Shown: positions 26,187 through 35,019 of the stretch, piece after piece | Numbering within the stretch: position 1 is the stretch's first letter | Layout: each line of letters starts with the position of its first letter | Origin: Treponema_C sp050937815 | GTDB lineage: Bacteria; Spirochaetota; Spirochaetia; Treponematales; Treponemataceae | Length of the DNA: 64,000 bases | Direction of reading: 5' to 3' | NCBI RefSeq assembly: GCF_050937815.1 | Contig: NZ_JACDIJ010000003.1 | Location: forward strand, 231,467-295,466 | Made by a program: the position numbers and the translations under genes | Notes under the pieces: generated by a model | What the model was told of the DNA's origin: nothing | The model's input: the letters and a program-made list of their open reading frames with translations, nothing else | Databases searched by the model: none

Positions 26187-27245
26187 CTAATCCTCGATTA
26201 TCGAAACAACCCCGTCCGTTTTAATATTTATAAGAACATTTTGACCGACCGCAATGTCCATAACCGAAGTGGCGGGAATAATTTCTCCGGTAACCGTTTT
26301 TGCCTTTATAAAAACGGTTCCGCCGCTGTATTCGCTGAATACAACCTGCGCTTTGACACCGTTCGGACTGATTTCAAAGCGGTTTTTCCGTAAAACGACT
26401 GTTACTTCCTTTACCCCTTCGGAAACGGGTTTTTTTGTTTTACATCGAATACCGCAGGGAAGCTTTACCGAATCCAGAGCGATTACTTGCCCTCGTGCAA
26501 AGAGGGCATTGCTGAGGAATTCGGCGACAAAGGGATTGGCCGGATAGTTCCATAAATCATCCGGACTTCCTATTTGCTCCACCTTGCCGCTGCGTAAAAT
26601 CACCACCTTATCGGCAATCGCCAAAGCTTCGCTTTGATCATGTGTAACGAAAAGCGTGGTTATTCCGGTTTTCCGTAATAATTCTTCAAGATCCGCTCGA
26701 AGAGCGATTCTTAATTGGGGATCCAATGCTGCCAGAGGTTCGTCAAGAAGCATGACCCGCGGCTTCACGGCAAGCGCCCGCGCAATCGCAACCCTTTGCC
26801 GCTGACCGCCGGAAAGAGCTCCTACGGGTCTTTTAGCCATTTCTTTAATTCTGCACAATTCCAAAAGCTCATAAACCGTTTCCATTCTTTTTGCGCGCGG
26901 GATTTTTCGCATTTTTAAGCCGAACCCGACATTATCCTCTATGCTGTAATGTTCAAACAAAGCATAACTTTGCGGCACCCAACCGATTTGCCGTTTTTCG
27001 GGGGCAAGATTAATACTGTCCATGCCGTCGATTAAAAGGTGTCCGCTGTTCGGAATAATCAGCCCCGCAACCGTTTTAAGCAAGGTCGATTTTCCGCAGC
27101 CGGAAGGACCGACAAAAACAACGAGTTCGCCCGGATTAACGTCGATCGACACATCGTCTATTGCTCGGGATCCGGCTCCGGGATAGGAAAACACGATGTT
27201 TTGAAAATTAATCGACGCGGCTTGTTCCATAATTTTATCCGACAT
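26187..27245 (-). CDS. ABC importer ATPase (PotA/FbpC type)
   Basis: 352 residues. Walker A GPSGCGKST, signature LSGGQRQRVAIARAL, Walker B VMLLDEPLAALD and a C-terminal TOBE-like region (about 280-350). This is the importer class that serves iron, polyamines, thiamine, phosphonates and similar solutes. The start overlaps the upstream permease by 11 bases. The substrate is not set by this subunit. Confidence 0.88.
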   Translation of the reverse strand: MSDKIMEQAASINFQNIVFSYPGAGSRAIDDVSIDVNPGELVVFVGPSGCGKSTLLKTVAGLIIPNSGHLLIDGMDSINLAPEKRQIGWVPQSYALFEHYSIEDNVGFGLKMRKIPRAKRMETVYELLELCRIKEMAKRPVGALSGGQRQRVAIARALAVKPRVMLLDEPLAALDPQLRIALRADLEELLRKTGITTLFVTHDQSEALAIADKVVILRSGKVEQIGSPDDLWNYPANPFVAEFLSNALFARGQVIALDSVKLPCGIRCKTKKPVSEGVKEVTVVLRKNRFEISPNGVKAQVVFSEYSGGTVFIKAKTVTGEIIPATSVMDIAVGQNVLINIKTDGVVSIIED

Positions 27246-28038
27246 TTTTATTACCTACCTTTATCCCGCCGAGACGTTCCAATAAGATTCCCGCAGGTAT
27301 TACAAAGCATAAAAAACAAAGCGTTATTGCAGCGGCAAATTCAATTCTACCCGTGATATAGGAAGAATACAGTTCAACCGGCAAGGGTTTTGTTTTCGGG
27401 TTAAAAAGAAAAAAAGCAACGTTAAATTCACCCAGAGAAAGCGTAACAACCAATATCGTAGCGGCAAGAATTGATGTTTTTATTTTGGGAATAATGATAA
27501 AAACAAATCTTTTTATAAAATTTGCACCGAGTGTTTGAGCAACGGTTTCAATATCCCTAAGACTTGCGTCGGCAAGCTGCGGGGTTATATTGCTGATAAA
27601 ATACGGCAATGTGTATAAAAGATGTCCGACAACAAGCAGCGTTCCGTTTTTCCGCAGCATGGGATAGGTAATAATAAGAGCCAACCCCATAGCAATTCCG
27701 GGAATAGCGATAGGAACATTAGTCATTGAATACAAAAAAGTACGGCCGGGAAATCTGTGACGGGCAATAACCCAAGATGTCGGCAGCCCGATTATATAAT
27801 TCAGCAGTAAAATCAAAAAAGCCAACCGTATACTGTAAAATGCATACGGACTTATCGTTTTCCATCCGTCAATCAGCCATTTTAGTGTAAAACCGCCCGA
27901 CCAGGGGCCTTGCTGCCATACCTTTGTCGTCGCAACGGAAAACACTATTAACACAGGCAAAAGACACGTTAAAGCGGAAAACCACGCAAATATTCTTCCG
28001 GTGACTCTGATTCCGTCTCGTGTTTGACCGTTTTTCAT
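27235..28038 (-). CDS. ABC importer permease (PotC/ThiP-like)
   Basis: 267 residues with about six membrane helices and the ATPase-contact loop in VAQTLGANFIKRFVFIIIPKIK (EAA-type). Overlaps its partner permease by four bases and the ATPase gene by 11. Paired with 28035-28892 as a heterodimeric channel. Confidence 0.83.
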   Translation of the reverse strand: MKNGQTRDGIRVTGRIFAWFSALTCLLPVLIVFSVATTKVWQQGPWSGGFTLKWLIDGWKTISPYAFYSIRLAFLILLLNYIIGLPTSWVIARHRFPGRTFLYSMTNVPIAIPGIAMGLALIITYPMLRKNGTLLVVGHLLYTLPYFISNITPQLADASLRDIETVAQTLGANFIKRFVFIIIPKIKTSILAATILVVTLSLGEFNVAFFLFNPKTKPLPVELYSSYITGRIEFAAAITLCFLCFVIPAGILLERLGGIKVGNKNVG

Positions 28039-28892
28039 TTTTTTACCTCTTTGAACTGTTTTCCGCCGAGATTGGAAAAACTGTTTATAAACATAAGCAA
28101 TAAGGTTGTTATAAGAACCAAAATAATACTTAAAGCGCCGGCAAGTTTCGGTTGGAAATTTTCCGTAAACGATGTTGCAATTTCCAGCGGAATAACCCTA
28201 TAGCCCCGGCTTAAAGTTGCCGCAGTTCCGAACGCACCGAAACCCGTTGCCATGCTCAAACTTGCCGCCATTACAATCGCCGGCCGCAAAGTCGGAAGAA
28301 TAATATGGATATAAATCTGAAAAGTGGATGCGCCCAATATTTTTGCCGCAGCCAATACATCTTCGGATATGTTTACAACCGCCCCTCTTATTGACAATAC
28401 AATACGCGGGATTTGAAAATAAACGTATCCGAGCAGCATTCCCCAAAACGTATAGGCAAAGCTTAGCCGGCGCTCTCCCCATATCAACTCTATAAGTTTA
28501 GGAATTACACCGGTAAACCCGACGGTAATGATTACAAAAAAACCGATAACAATACCGGGTAAGCTAAGAGGAATTGAAAGCACTACCGCTAAAAACTTTC
28601 TGTCTTTTCCGCCCTTGCTTTCTATGTATATCCCTGCCGGAATACATATAAATAAAGCTAACAGAGTAGACAATAAAGAAAGCAAAAAGGTATTTAAAAA
28701 AGATTCAAGATATTGACGTGTCGTAAAAACTTCTACATACCTTTCGAGCGTAAAGGCGCCGCTTTCTCCCTTAAAACTCTCTACTCCCAATGTAATAAAG
28801 GGCCATAATACAAACACAAAGAGTATTATCGGGAAAAAAGCGGCAGGCAAAACTGTTAAAAGGTTTTTCCCTGTCTTTTTGTTTAACATCAC
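28035..28892 (-). CDS. ABC importer permease (PotB-like)
   Basis: 285 residues with about six membrane helices. AAKILGASTFQIYIHIILP is the EAA loop. Preceded by AGAGGGGGC; 29 bases downstream of the binding-protein gene, so transcribed with it. Confidence 0.83.
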   Translation of the reverse strand: MMLNKKTGKNLLTVLPAAFFPIILFVFVLWPFITLGVESFKGESGAFTLERYVEVFTTRQYLESFLNTFLLSLLSTLLALFICIPAGIYIESKGGKDRKFLAVVLSIPLSLPGIVIGFFVIITVGFTGVIPKLIELIWGERRLSFAYTFWGMLLGYVYFQIPRIVLSIRGAVVNISEDVLAAAKILGASTFQIYIHIILPTLRPAIVMAASLSMATGFGAFGTAATLSRGYRVIPLEIATSFTENFQPKLAGALSIILVLITTLLLMFINSFSNLGGKQFKEVKK

Positions 28893-28921
28893 AGCCCCCT
28901 CTTATATCGGTAATACCCGTA

Positions 28922-29953
28922 TTATCTTATGACCTCGGCTCTCCAGCGCTTTGTCGCTTCGTCTTGTGCCGCCCGCATTTTTGCAAAATCGGGATCCGAA
29001 ACACGTTTATAATCGGAAGCGGGCAGTATCTTGGAAGCGATTTCGGGTGCAATTTTAATATTGCGCACCGGGCGAAGATAACTTTCGGTAAAAAGCCGCT
29101 GGCCCTCATCGGAAAGACTGAAATTAATCAAAGCTTGGCCGTTTTCACGATTGGGAGCACCTTTTACCAACGAAATCACATACGGAATGGAAATCGATCC
29201 TTCTTCGGGAATAACAACGTCTACCGGCGCATTGTCGATATATTTAAGCTTGTATCCGTTAAAATCGGCGTCTATCAGGATGGGAACTTCGCCCTGCTGC
29301 ACCATAGCCGTTGCCGTTTGTGCGGGAAGGTTCAACCCGTTTTTGTACAGTTGTTTAAAGTATTCAACACCGGGAGTCCAATTTGTCAAAGTTCCGCCCA
29401 TTGCCAAATTTCCTGCGGTATAAACCGAAAAACCGACGGCAGCCTGTGTCGGGTCTAAAAATCCTACCTTACCCTTATATATGGGTTTTAAAAGATCCTT
29501 CCATGATTTAGGAATCGGCAAACCTTTTAATTCCGCCGTGTTGACAATAAAGGCAATAGCCCCTTGATGGAGGGTATACCAGGATCCGTCTGCGGCTTTT
29601 AAATTATCCGGAATTTCATCGAAGTATTCGGGTTTCCAAGGCTCCAACAAGTCTTTTTTTGCAGCTTCCAATCCGAATACAATTCCGAAATAGGCCGTAT
29701 CCGCTTGCGGAGCTTTTCTTTCCGCTTCCAAAGCGGCCATTGATTGTCCCGAATTTTTAGGATCCGACGGGGCGGCAATCCCTGTTTTCGCGGTAAAAGC
29801 TTCCAACACCGCCCCCCAGTTTGCCCATTGTGCGGGAGAATTATAAGATATAACCATTCCTTTTTCTTCGGTATCTTTTTTTCCGCCCGAAAACAACAAA
29901 ACAGGTAAACATGCTGTCATTATCAGCATAATTGTTTTAAGATTTTTTCTCAT
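28922..29953 (-). CDS. ABC importer substrate-binding protein (family 1/2-like)
   Basis: 343 residues with an N-terminal export signal ending near LLFSGGKKDT, so exported; no lipobox cysteine at the cleavage region apart from C15. The body is a periplasmic-binding-protein type II fold of the iron/polyamine/aminoethylphosphonate group: MVISYNSPAQWANWGA at the start, IPKSWKDLLKPIYKGKVGF, and RENGQALINFSLSDEGQ near the end, a hallmark of this group. No ligand can be assigned. First gene of the operon, with a good promoter at 30025-30053. Confidence 0.8.
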   Translation of the reverse strand: MRKNLKTIMLIMTACLPVLLFSGGKKDTEEKGMVISYNSPAQWANWGAVLEAFTAKTGIAAPSDPKNSGQSMAALEAERKAPQADTAYFGIVFGLEAAKKDLLEPWKPEYFDEIPDNLKAADGSWYTLHQGAIAFIVNTAELKGLPIPKSWKDLLKPIYKGKVGFLDPTQAAVGFSVYTAGNLAMGGTLTNWTPGVEYFKQLYKNGLNLPAQTATAMVQQGEVPILIDADFNGYKLKYIDNAPVDVVIPEEGSISIPYVISLVKGAPNRENGQALINFSLSDEGQRLFTESYLRPVRNIKIAPEIASKILPASDYKRVSDPDFAKMRAAQDEATKRWRAEVIR

Positions 29954-30024
29954 TCCGGCCTCCTTTTAGTAAACAATAAGTATAAAGTTCAACACAAAAC
30001 TTCAACACTTGTGTAATTGAATTT

Positions 30025-30053
30025 ATAATAAGACAACATTTTTAATTTGTCAA
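30025..30053 (-). promoter_or_regulatory. Sigma70-type promoter of the second ABC importer operon
   Basis: On the minus strand TTGACA (30048-30053), 17-base spacer, TATTAT (30025-30030). An operator-like inverted repeat ACAC-TT-GTGT lies at 30005-30014 just downstream, near the expected start point. Confidence 0.65.
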
Positions 30054-30081
30054 ATTCTTTTAATCATGATTTATTACGCGG

Positions 30082-30137
30082 TTTTTGCACATTACACGCA
30101 AAAAATCGATTGCTTTTTTGCTAAACTTTTGCTAAAC
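30082..30137. promoter_or_regulatory. Repeat-rich regulatory region before the LacI-type gene
   Basis: TTTTTGC (30082-30088) pairs with GCAAAAA (30098-30104). GCAAAAAA (30098-30105) also pairs with TTTTTTGC (30114-30121). The 11-base unit TTTTGCTAAAC then occurs twice in tandem (30116-30126, 30127-30137). Several overlapping symmetric sites in the shared upstream region of a LacI regulator and its probable target operon suggest operators. Confidence 0.45.
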
Positions 30138-30157
30138 TTTATAAAAAGGATTTTACT

Positions 30158-31192
30158 ATGGCAAAAAAAATAACCTTACAAGACATAGCGAACGCAACGG
30201 GAACGTCGAAGTCGGCCGTTTCAATGATTCTTTCAAAAAAGCAAATAAACCGCTTTTCTTCGGCAACGATTGAAGCCGTTCAAGCGGCAGCGTTTAAGTT
30301 GGGATATTTTAAAGCAAAATTCAAAAAAAACATCCTCATTGTACAGCCGACCGGCGTAAACCCCTATTATGCCGGTCTTCGTCACGGTATGGATCAAAAA
30401 GCGATAGAACTTAATTATAATACGCTGTTATACAACACATACTGGGATAAAGAACGGGAAAAAGAAGTTATAAACCTTGTAAAAGGAAGTAACATAGATG
30501 CGGTAATTTTTTCCATGATTCCGCAAAATCATGAAATCGCCAATATGCTAAACGGCCTTCTTCCGATTGTTGTAGTAGGCGATCACCACAGTTCTCTTCA
30601 AATGGATACGGTTGAAATAGACAACTTTAATGCAGGCCAAATCGTTGCCGCTTATCTTGCAAAGCTGGGGCACAGAAAGCTTGCCTATCTTTCTACAAGT
30701 CTTAACTCCAATCACAGCGCAAGAACCAAAAGAATTGAAGGTATAAAAAATTATTTTATGCATCATCATGCACATTTTACGATTAAAGTATTCAGTAAAG
30801 ATATTTTACCTGCCGAAGAATTGGAAAATATGGATATAGAATACGACACCGGATATATGCTTGCAAAAAGGTGTTTACAGGATTTTAAAGAAGTTACGGC
30901 AATTGTCGCCATTAACGATATGGTAGCATACGGCGTAATGGACGCACTAAACGATTCGCACCTTGTTATTCCCAAAAATTGCAGTATCTGCGCCTTTGAC
31001 AACATATTCCCGTCAAAAACAAGGGCAATCGGCTTAACGACAACGGATCATAATATCGTTCAGCAAGGCAAACATGCCGTCAATTTAATACACCAAAAAT
31101 TCTGCGAAAGCGATCAGTCTTCAAATCTTACCCGCGTGCAATATAAATGTACTTTAATGAAACGGTCTTCTACAGGGGTTGTTCCGACATAA
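30158..31192 (+). CDS. LacI-family transcriptional regulator
   Basis: 344 residues. ITLQDIANATGTSKSAVSM is the LacI helix-turn-helix, with a hinge helix following (about 45-58). The core is a sugar-binding-protein-like effector domain with the segments VVVGDHHSS and IVAINDMVAYGVMDAL. It probably represses the divergent importer operon (28922-29953 and on) and may regulate itself. The effector is unknown. AAAAAGGA precedes the ATG. Confidence 0.88.
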   Translation: MAKKITLQDIANATGTSKSAVSMILSKKQINRFSSATIEAVQAAAFKLGYFKAKFKKNILIVQPTGVNPYYAGLRHGMDQKAIELNYNTLLYNTYWDKEREKEVINLVKGSNIDAVIFSMIPQNHEIANMLNGLLPIVVVGDHHSSLQMDTVEIDNFNAGQIVAAYLAKLGHRKLAYLSTSLNSNHSARTKRIEGIKNYFMHHHAHFTIKVFSKDILPAEELENMDIEYDTGYMLAKRCLQDFKEVTAIVAINDMVAYGVMDALNDSHLVIPKNCSICAFDNIFPSKTRAIGLTTTDHNIVQQGKHAVNLIHQKFCESDQSSNLTRVQYKCTLMKRSSTGVVPT

Positions 31193-31253
31193 AGACAAGC
31201 TTTGGCAAGAGGTTTTCTTTTCTTTTTTTCAATCACGGGAGAAAAATTTCAGA

Positions 31254-31282
31254 TTGCAGCCAAAACGATTTTGGAGTATAAT
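31254..31282 (+). promoter_or_regulatory. Promoter with internal operator upstream of udp
   Basis: TTGCAG (31254-31259), 17-base spacer, consensus TATAAT (31277-31282). The spacer contains the perfect inverted repeat CCAAAA-CGA-TTTTGG at 31260-31274, placed so that a bound repressor would block polymerase. The AAAACGATTTT core is reminiscent of LacI/GalR operators. Confidence 0.6.
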
Positions 31283-31333
31283 AATAAAGACAATAAATAC
31301 ATGCAGAAATTCCGTTCGGGAAAGGGCGAAAAA

Positions 31334-31609
31334 ATGAAAAAAATCTTTTTTTTAGTATTTCTCAGCTTTTTCTTTATAAGCTGCGGAGGTGAAATAAAAA
31401 TAAGCATTTATTTTAGAGACTTAACGGATGTTATGTCGGCTCAAGAAAATGTGATTTATACAAATGTAAATATGATTATAGAAAAAAGGAGGGCACTATG
31501 CAAAATTATTCGGGAGAAGCCGACCTGCAATATCACATACACACAAGACCGGGCGATGTGGGACGCTATGTTATTATGCCCGGAGATCCCAAGCGCTGCG
31601 AAAAAATAG
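31334..31609 (+). pseudogene. Truncated lipoprotein-like ORF overlapping udp
   Basis: ATG at 31334 starts a clear lipoprotein signal (basic start, phenylalanine-rich core, lipobox FISC) followed by about 40 plausible residues including YFRDLTDVMSAQENVIYTNVN. The frame then continues 112 bases into udp, where it is only a shadow. The last part therefore cannot be original coding sequence; the likely reading is the 5' remnant of a lipoprotein gene whose remainder was lost when it became joined to udp. It may still be expressed as a 91-residue product from the promoter at 31254-31282. Confidence 0.5.
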
Positions 31610-32280
31610 CCGCGTATTTTGACAATGCGCGTTTAATCGCCGACAACCGCGAATACATCACTTATACCGGCACTTTGGACGGCGAAAAAGTGAGCGTTAC
31701 TTCAACCGGTATCGGCGGACCTTCGGCATCCATCGCGATGGAAGAGCTGGTCCGCTGCGGAGCGGACACCTTTGTGCGTATCGGAACGTGCGGCGGCATG
31801 GATTTGAACGTAAAGGGCGGCGATATTGTCATTGCAACGGGGGCAATCCGTGCCGAAGGTACGAGTAAAGAATACGCGCCGATTGAATTTCCGGCCGTCG
31901 CCCACTTGGACGTTACAAACGCCTTGGTAAAGGCCGCCAAAACCCTGCAGTTTACCTATCACGCGGGAATCGTTCAGTGCAAAGACGCCTTTTACGGTCA
32001 GCACGAGCCTGAAACAAAGCCGGTAAGCTACGAACTGGAAAGCAAGTGGGAAGCATGGCTGCGTATGGGCTGCAAAGCTTCGGAAATGGAGTCGGCCGCC
32101 CTGTTTATCGTAGCCGATTACCTTAAAGTGCGCTGCGGTTCAACCTTTTCGGTTGTGGGCAATCAGGAACGCAATAAGGCGGGCATGGATAATCCCATCG
32201 TCCACGACACGGATTCGGCAATCCGCGTTGCCGTTCAAGCTTTACGTTTTTTAATCGCCGAAGATAAGGCGGAACGGTAA
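31498..32280 (+). CDS. udp: Uridine phosphorylase
   Basis: 260 residues, AAAAGGAGGGCACT before the ATG at 31498. YVIMPGDPKRCEKIA, the phosphate-binding GIGGPSASIAMEELVRCG, RIGTCGGM and ASEMESAALF (ribose-binding glutamate pair) are family landmarks. It splits uridine with phosphate to uracil and ribose 1-phosphate. The next gene, deoB, converts ribose 1-phosphate to ribose 5-phosphate, so the pair forms a salvage route. Confidence 0.88.
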   Translation: MQNYSGEADLQYHIHTRPGDVGRYVIMPGDPKRCEKIAAYFDNARLIADNREYITYTGTLDGEKVSVTSTGIGGPSASIAMEELVRCGADTFVRIGTCGGMDLNVKGGDIVIATGAIRAEGTSKEYAPIEFPAVAHLDVTNALVKAAKTLQFTYHAGIVQCKDAFYGQHEPETKPVSYELESKWEAWLRMGCKASEMESAALFIVADYLKVRCGSTFSVVGNQERNKAGMDNPIVHDTDSAIRVAVQALRFLIAEDKAER

Positions 32281-32378
32281 AAAAGCGGCACATAAAACGG
32301 GCTTGTTAAAAAGCCGGCAGCTTTTCGAACAAAGTCGCAATCAGGATAAGCATAATACGATAATGAGGTTAATCGAAT

Positions 32379-33590
32379 ATGGAATACAAACGGATTTTTA
32401 TAGTTGTACTGGATTCTTTAGGCGTCGGCGCTATGAACGATGCGGCCGATTTCGGCGATACGGGGGCGGACACGCTCGGTCATATTTCACAAAGCGTTGA
32501 AAAACTGCACATTCCGAACCTTCAAAAACTCGGTTTGGCGAATCTTCATCCGCTTAAACAAGTCGCTCCCGTCACACAGCCTGCGGCCTTCCATATGAAA
32601 ATAAACGAAGCGAGCAACGGCAAGGATACGATGACCGGCCACTGGGAAATGATGGGCATTCATACGACAAAGCCCTTTAAAACCTTTACGGACACGGGTT
32701 TTCCCCAAGCCCTTTTGGACGAGCTTTCTCAAAGAACCGGGCGGAAAATTATCGGCAACAAAAGCGCAAGCGGAACCGAAATTCTTGACGAACTTGCCGA
32801 AGAAGAAATTTCAAAGGGTCATTTGATTGTATATACATCGGCGGATTCGGTTTTGCAAATTTGCGGCAATGAAGAAACGATGGGCTTGGACAATCTCTAT
32901 AAGTACTGCGAAATCGCCCGCGAATTGACTTTAAAAGACGAATGGAAGGTCGGCCGCGTTATTGCCCGCCCCTATGTAGGAAAAAAACGGGGCGAGTTTA
33001 AGCGTACCGCAAACCGCCACGACTATGCGCTTAAGCCGCCGACAAAAACGGTATTAAACGCTTTGCAGGAAGCGGGCTTCAGCGTTATTTCGGTCGGTAA
33101 AATCAAAGATATTTTCGCCGGCGAAGGAATAACGGAAACGCACAAATCGCAAAGCTCGGTTCACGGTATGGAACAGACAATCGGCCTTACACAAAAGGAT
33201 TTTACGGGTTTGTGCTTTACGAATTTGGTGGATTTTGACGCGCTGTGGGGACACAGGCGCAATCCCGTAGGCTATGCCGAAGAACTTGAAAAATTCGATT
33301 TAAAACTGGGCGCTCTTATGGAAGTGTTAAACGAAGACGATTTATTGATTTTAAGCGCCGACCACGGAAACGATCCGACATATAAGGGCAGCGACCACAC
33401 GCGCGAAAAAGTACCGTTTTTGGCGTGGTCTCCCCGTTTTGCCCTGCGTTACAAAAACGGTTTGCCGGAAAACGGTCTTTTGCCCGAAGGCGAAACCTTT
33501 GCCCTTATCGGGGCAACGGTTGCCGACAATTTCGGCGTTCCCATGCCCGCCGGTACCATCGGCCGTTCGATTTTGGAAAAAACAGTGTGA
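32379..33590 (+). CDS. deoB: Phosphopentomutase
   Basis: 403 residues, normal length. VVLDSLGVGAMNDA (metal aspartate), GNKSASGTEILDE, the TMTGHWEMMG segment holding the phosphorylated threonine, and LILSADHGNDPTYKGSDHTRE (metal-binding aspartate and histidines) are present. It moves phosphate between C1 and C5 of ribose or deoxyribose. Its last 43 bases belong to a 45-bp repeat that occurs again at 43316-43360, where an apparent insertion ends; the gene itself is intact. Confidence 0.93.
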   Translation: MEYKRIFIVVLDSLGVGAMNDAADFGDTGADTLGHISQSVEKLHIPNLQKLGLANLHPLKQVAPVTQPAAFHMKINEASNGKDTMTGHWEMMGIHTTKPFKTFTDTGFPQALLDELSQRTGRKIIGNKSASGTEILDELAEEEISKGHLIVYTSADSVLQICGNEETMGLDNLYKYCEIARELTLKDEWKVGRVIARPYVGKKRGEFKRTANRHDYALKPPTKTVLNALQEAGFSVISVGKIKDIFAGEGITETHKSQSSVHGMEQTIGLTQKDFTGLCFTNLVDFDALWGHRRNPVGYAEELEKFDLKLGALMEVLNEDDLLILSADHGNDPTYKGSDHTREKVPFLAWSPRFALRYKNGLPENGLLPEGETFALIGATVADNFGVPMPAGTIGRSILEKTV

Positions 33591-33592
33591 AA
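33548..33592 (+). repeat. 45-bp direct repeat, left copy (3' end of deoB)
   Basis: Identical over 45 bases to 43316-43360. This copy supplies the last codons and TGA stop of deoB plus two more bases. The bases just outside differ at both ends, so the limits are exact. The two copies bracket the rhamnose block like attachment sites. Confidence 0.95.
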
Positions 33593-33745
33593 GTAATATA
33601 AAAAACAACTTCATATCAAGTCTTTTCTAGGCATCAACCCATAACCCTCTGACGATTTTATGCTATTGTTTGCTTTTTTTGTCAAGGCGTATTTCCTTAG
33701 CTGTCTATATCCTACAAAAAACAATACAATTGTGAAGGAAAAAGA

Positions 33746-35005
33746 ATGAATATAAATACAGCTTATCAATGGGCAAAAGAAGAATATGCCGCTTTGGGAG
33801 TCGATACAGACAAAGCCCTTTTTCAATTAGTAAAAATTCCTATTTCATTGAATTGTTGGCAGGGTGATGATGTCGGAGGTTTTGAACATCCTAATTCAAA
33901 ACTCGAAGGCGGTGGAATTCAAGTAACCGGTAGTTACCCTGGGAAAGCACGTAACATTCTTGAATTACAACAAGACATTGAAAAAACCCTTTCACTTATC
34001 CCGGGAACATATAGACTAAACCTTCATGCAAATTATGCTGATCTTAAGGGCAAAAAAATCGACCGAGATGCATTGTTGCCAGAACATTTTAAAACATGGT
34101 TAGACTGGGCACAGTCTAAAAATATAAATCTTGATTTTAATTCAACTTTTTTTTCCCATCCTAAAGCCAATGATTTGACATTATGTTCAAAAGATAAAGG
34201 TATCCGTGATTTTTGGATCGAACATGCAAAACGGTGTCGGGAAATCGGTGCGTATTTTGGCGAAAAGCAAAAAAACCCTTGTATTCATAATATTTGGATA
34301 GCAGACGGAATGAAGGATATCCCCGCAGATAGATTGATTTACCGTTCAATTCTATCAGATTCGTTGGATGAAATTCTAAAAAAAAAGATTTCTTCCCTAT
34401 ATTTAAAAGATTCCGTTGAATCTAAAGTTTTCGGAATAGGAACAGAATCCTATGTTGCCGGATCCCATGAATTCTATCTGGGATATGCCATCTCTCGCAA
34501 TATTTTATTAACACTTGATTTAGGGCATTATCATCCGACAGAAAATGTAGCGGATAAACTTTCTGCAATAATGCTAACAATAGATGAAATTTTATTACAT
34601 ATTTCACGTCCTGTTCGATGGGATTCTGACCATGTCGTTATTTTTAACGACGATCTTAGAGTAACGGGAGAAGAAATTATTAAAAGCAAAAAAACAGAAA
34701 AAATTCATATCGGTCTTGACTTTTTTGACGGGTCTATCAACAGAATCGGTGCATGGACGCTCGGTTGCCGTTCTACACAAAAAGCATTATTGGCAGCACT
34801 CTTGCAACCGCAGCATACTCTTACAATATATGAGGACGAAAAAAACTTTTTCGGCCGCTTATTTTTATTTGAGCAAATGAAAACGTTCCCATTTTTTGGG
34901 TTTGTTTGGCAAAAATATTGCGAAGAAGCAGGTGTCCCTCAAGACTATGAAATAATAAAATATGTAAAAGAGTATGAAAAACTCGTTACAAATAAACGCG
35001 GTTAA
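33746..35005 (+). CDS. rhaA: L-rhamnose isomerase
   Basis: 419 residues, full family length. ISLNCWQGDDVGGFE, LNLHANYAD, NIWIADGMKDIPADR, LDLGHYHPTENVADK and RWDSDHVVIFND (metal ligands) are RhaA landmarks. It converts rhamnose to rhamnulose. GAAGGAAAAAGA precedes the ATG. A weak promoter-like pair (TTGTCA at 33679, TATAT at 33706) lies upstream, as expected for a promoter needing an activator such as the AraC-type protein at 42446-43312. Confidence 0.93.
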   Translation: MNINTAYQWAKEEYAALGVDTDKALFQLVKIPISLNCWQGDDVGGFEHPNSKLEGGGIQVTGSYPGKARNILELQQDIEKTLSLIPGTYRLNLHANYADLKGKKIDRDALLPEHFKTWLDWAQSKNINLDFNSTFFSHPKANDLTLCSKDKGIRDFWIEHAKRCREIGAYFGEKQKNPCIHNIWIADGMKDIPADRLIYRSILSDSLDEILKKKISSLYLKDSVESKVFGIGTESYVAGSHEFYLGYAISRNILLTLDLGHYHPTENVADKLSAIMLTIDEILLHISRPVRWDSDHVVIFNDDLRVTGEEIIKSKKTEKIHIGLDFFDGSINRIGAWTLGCRSTQKALLAALLQPQHTLTIYEDEKNFFGRLFLFEQMKTFPFFGFVWQKYCEEAGVPQDYEIIKYVKEYEKLVTNKRG

Positions 35006-35019
35006 AAAGGATACAGGGA

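Noticed and set aside
33593..33745. Looked for an integrase remnant, tRNA or inverted repeat at the left cassette edge
   Set aside because: Only AT-rich non-coding sequence and a weak promoter-like pair were found.
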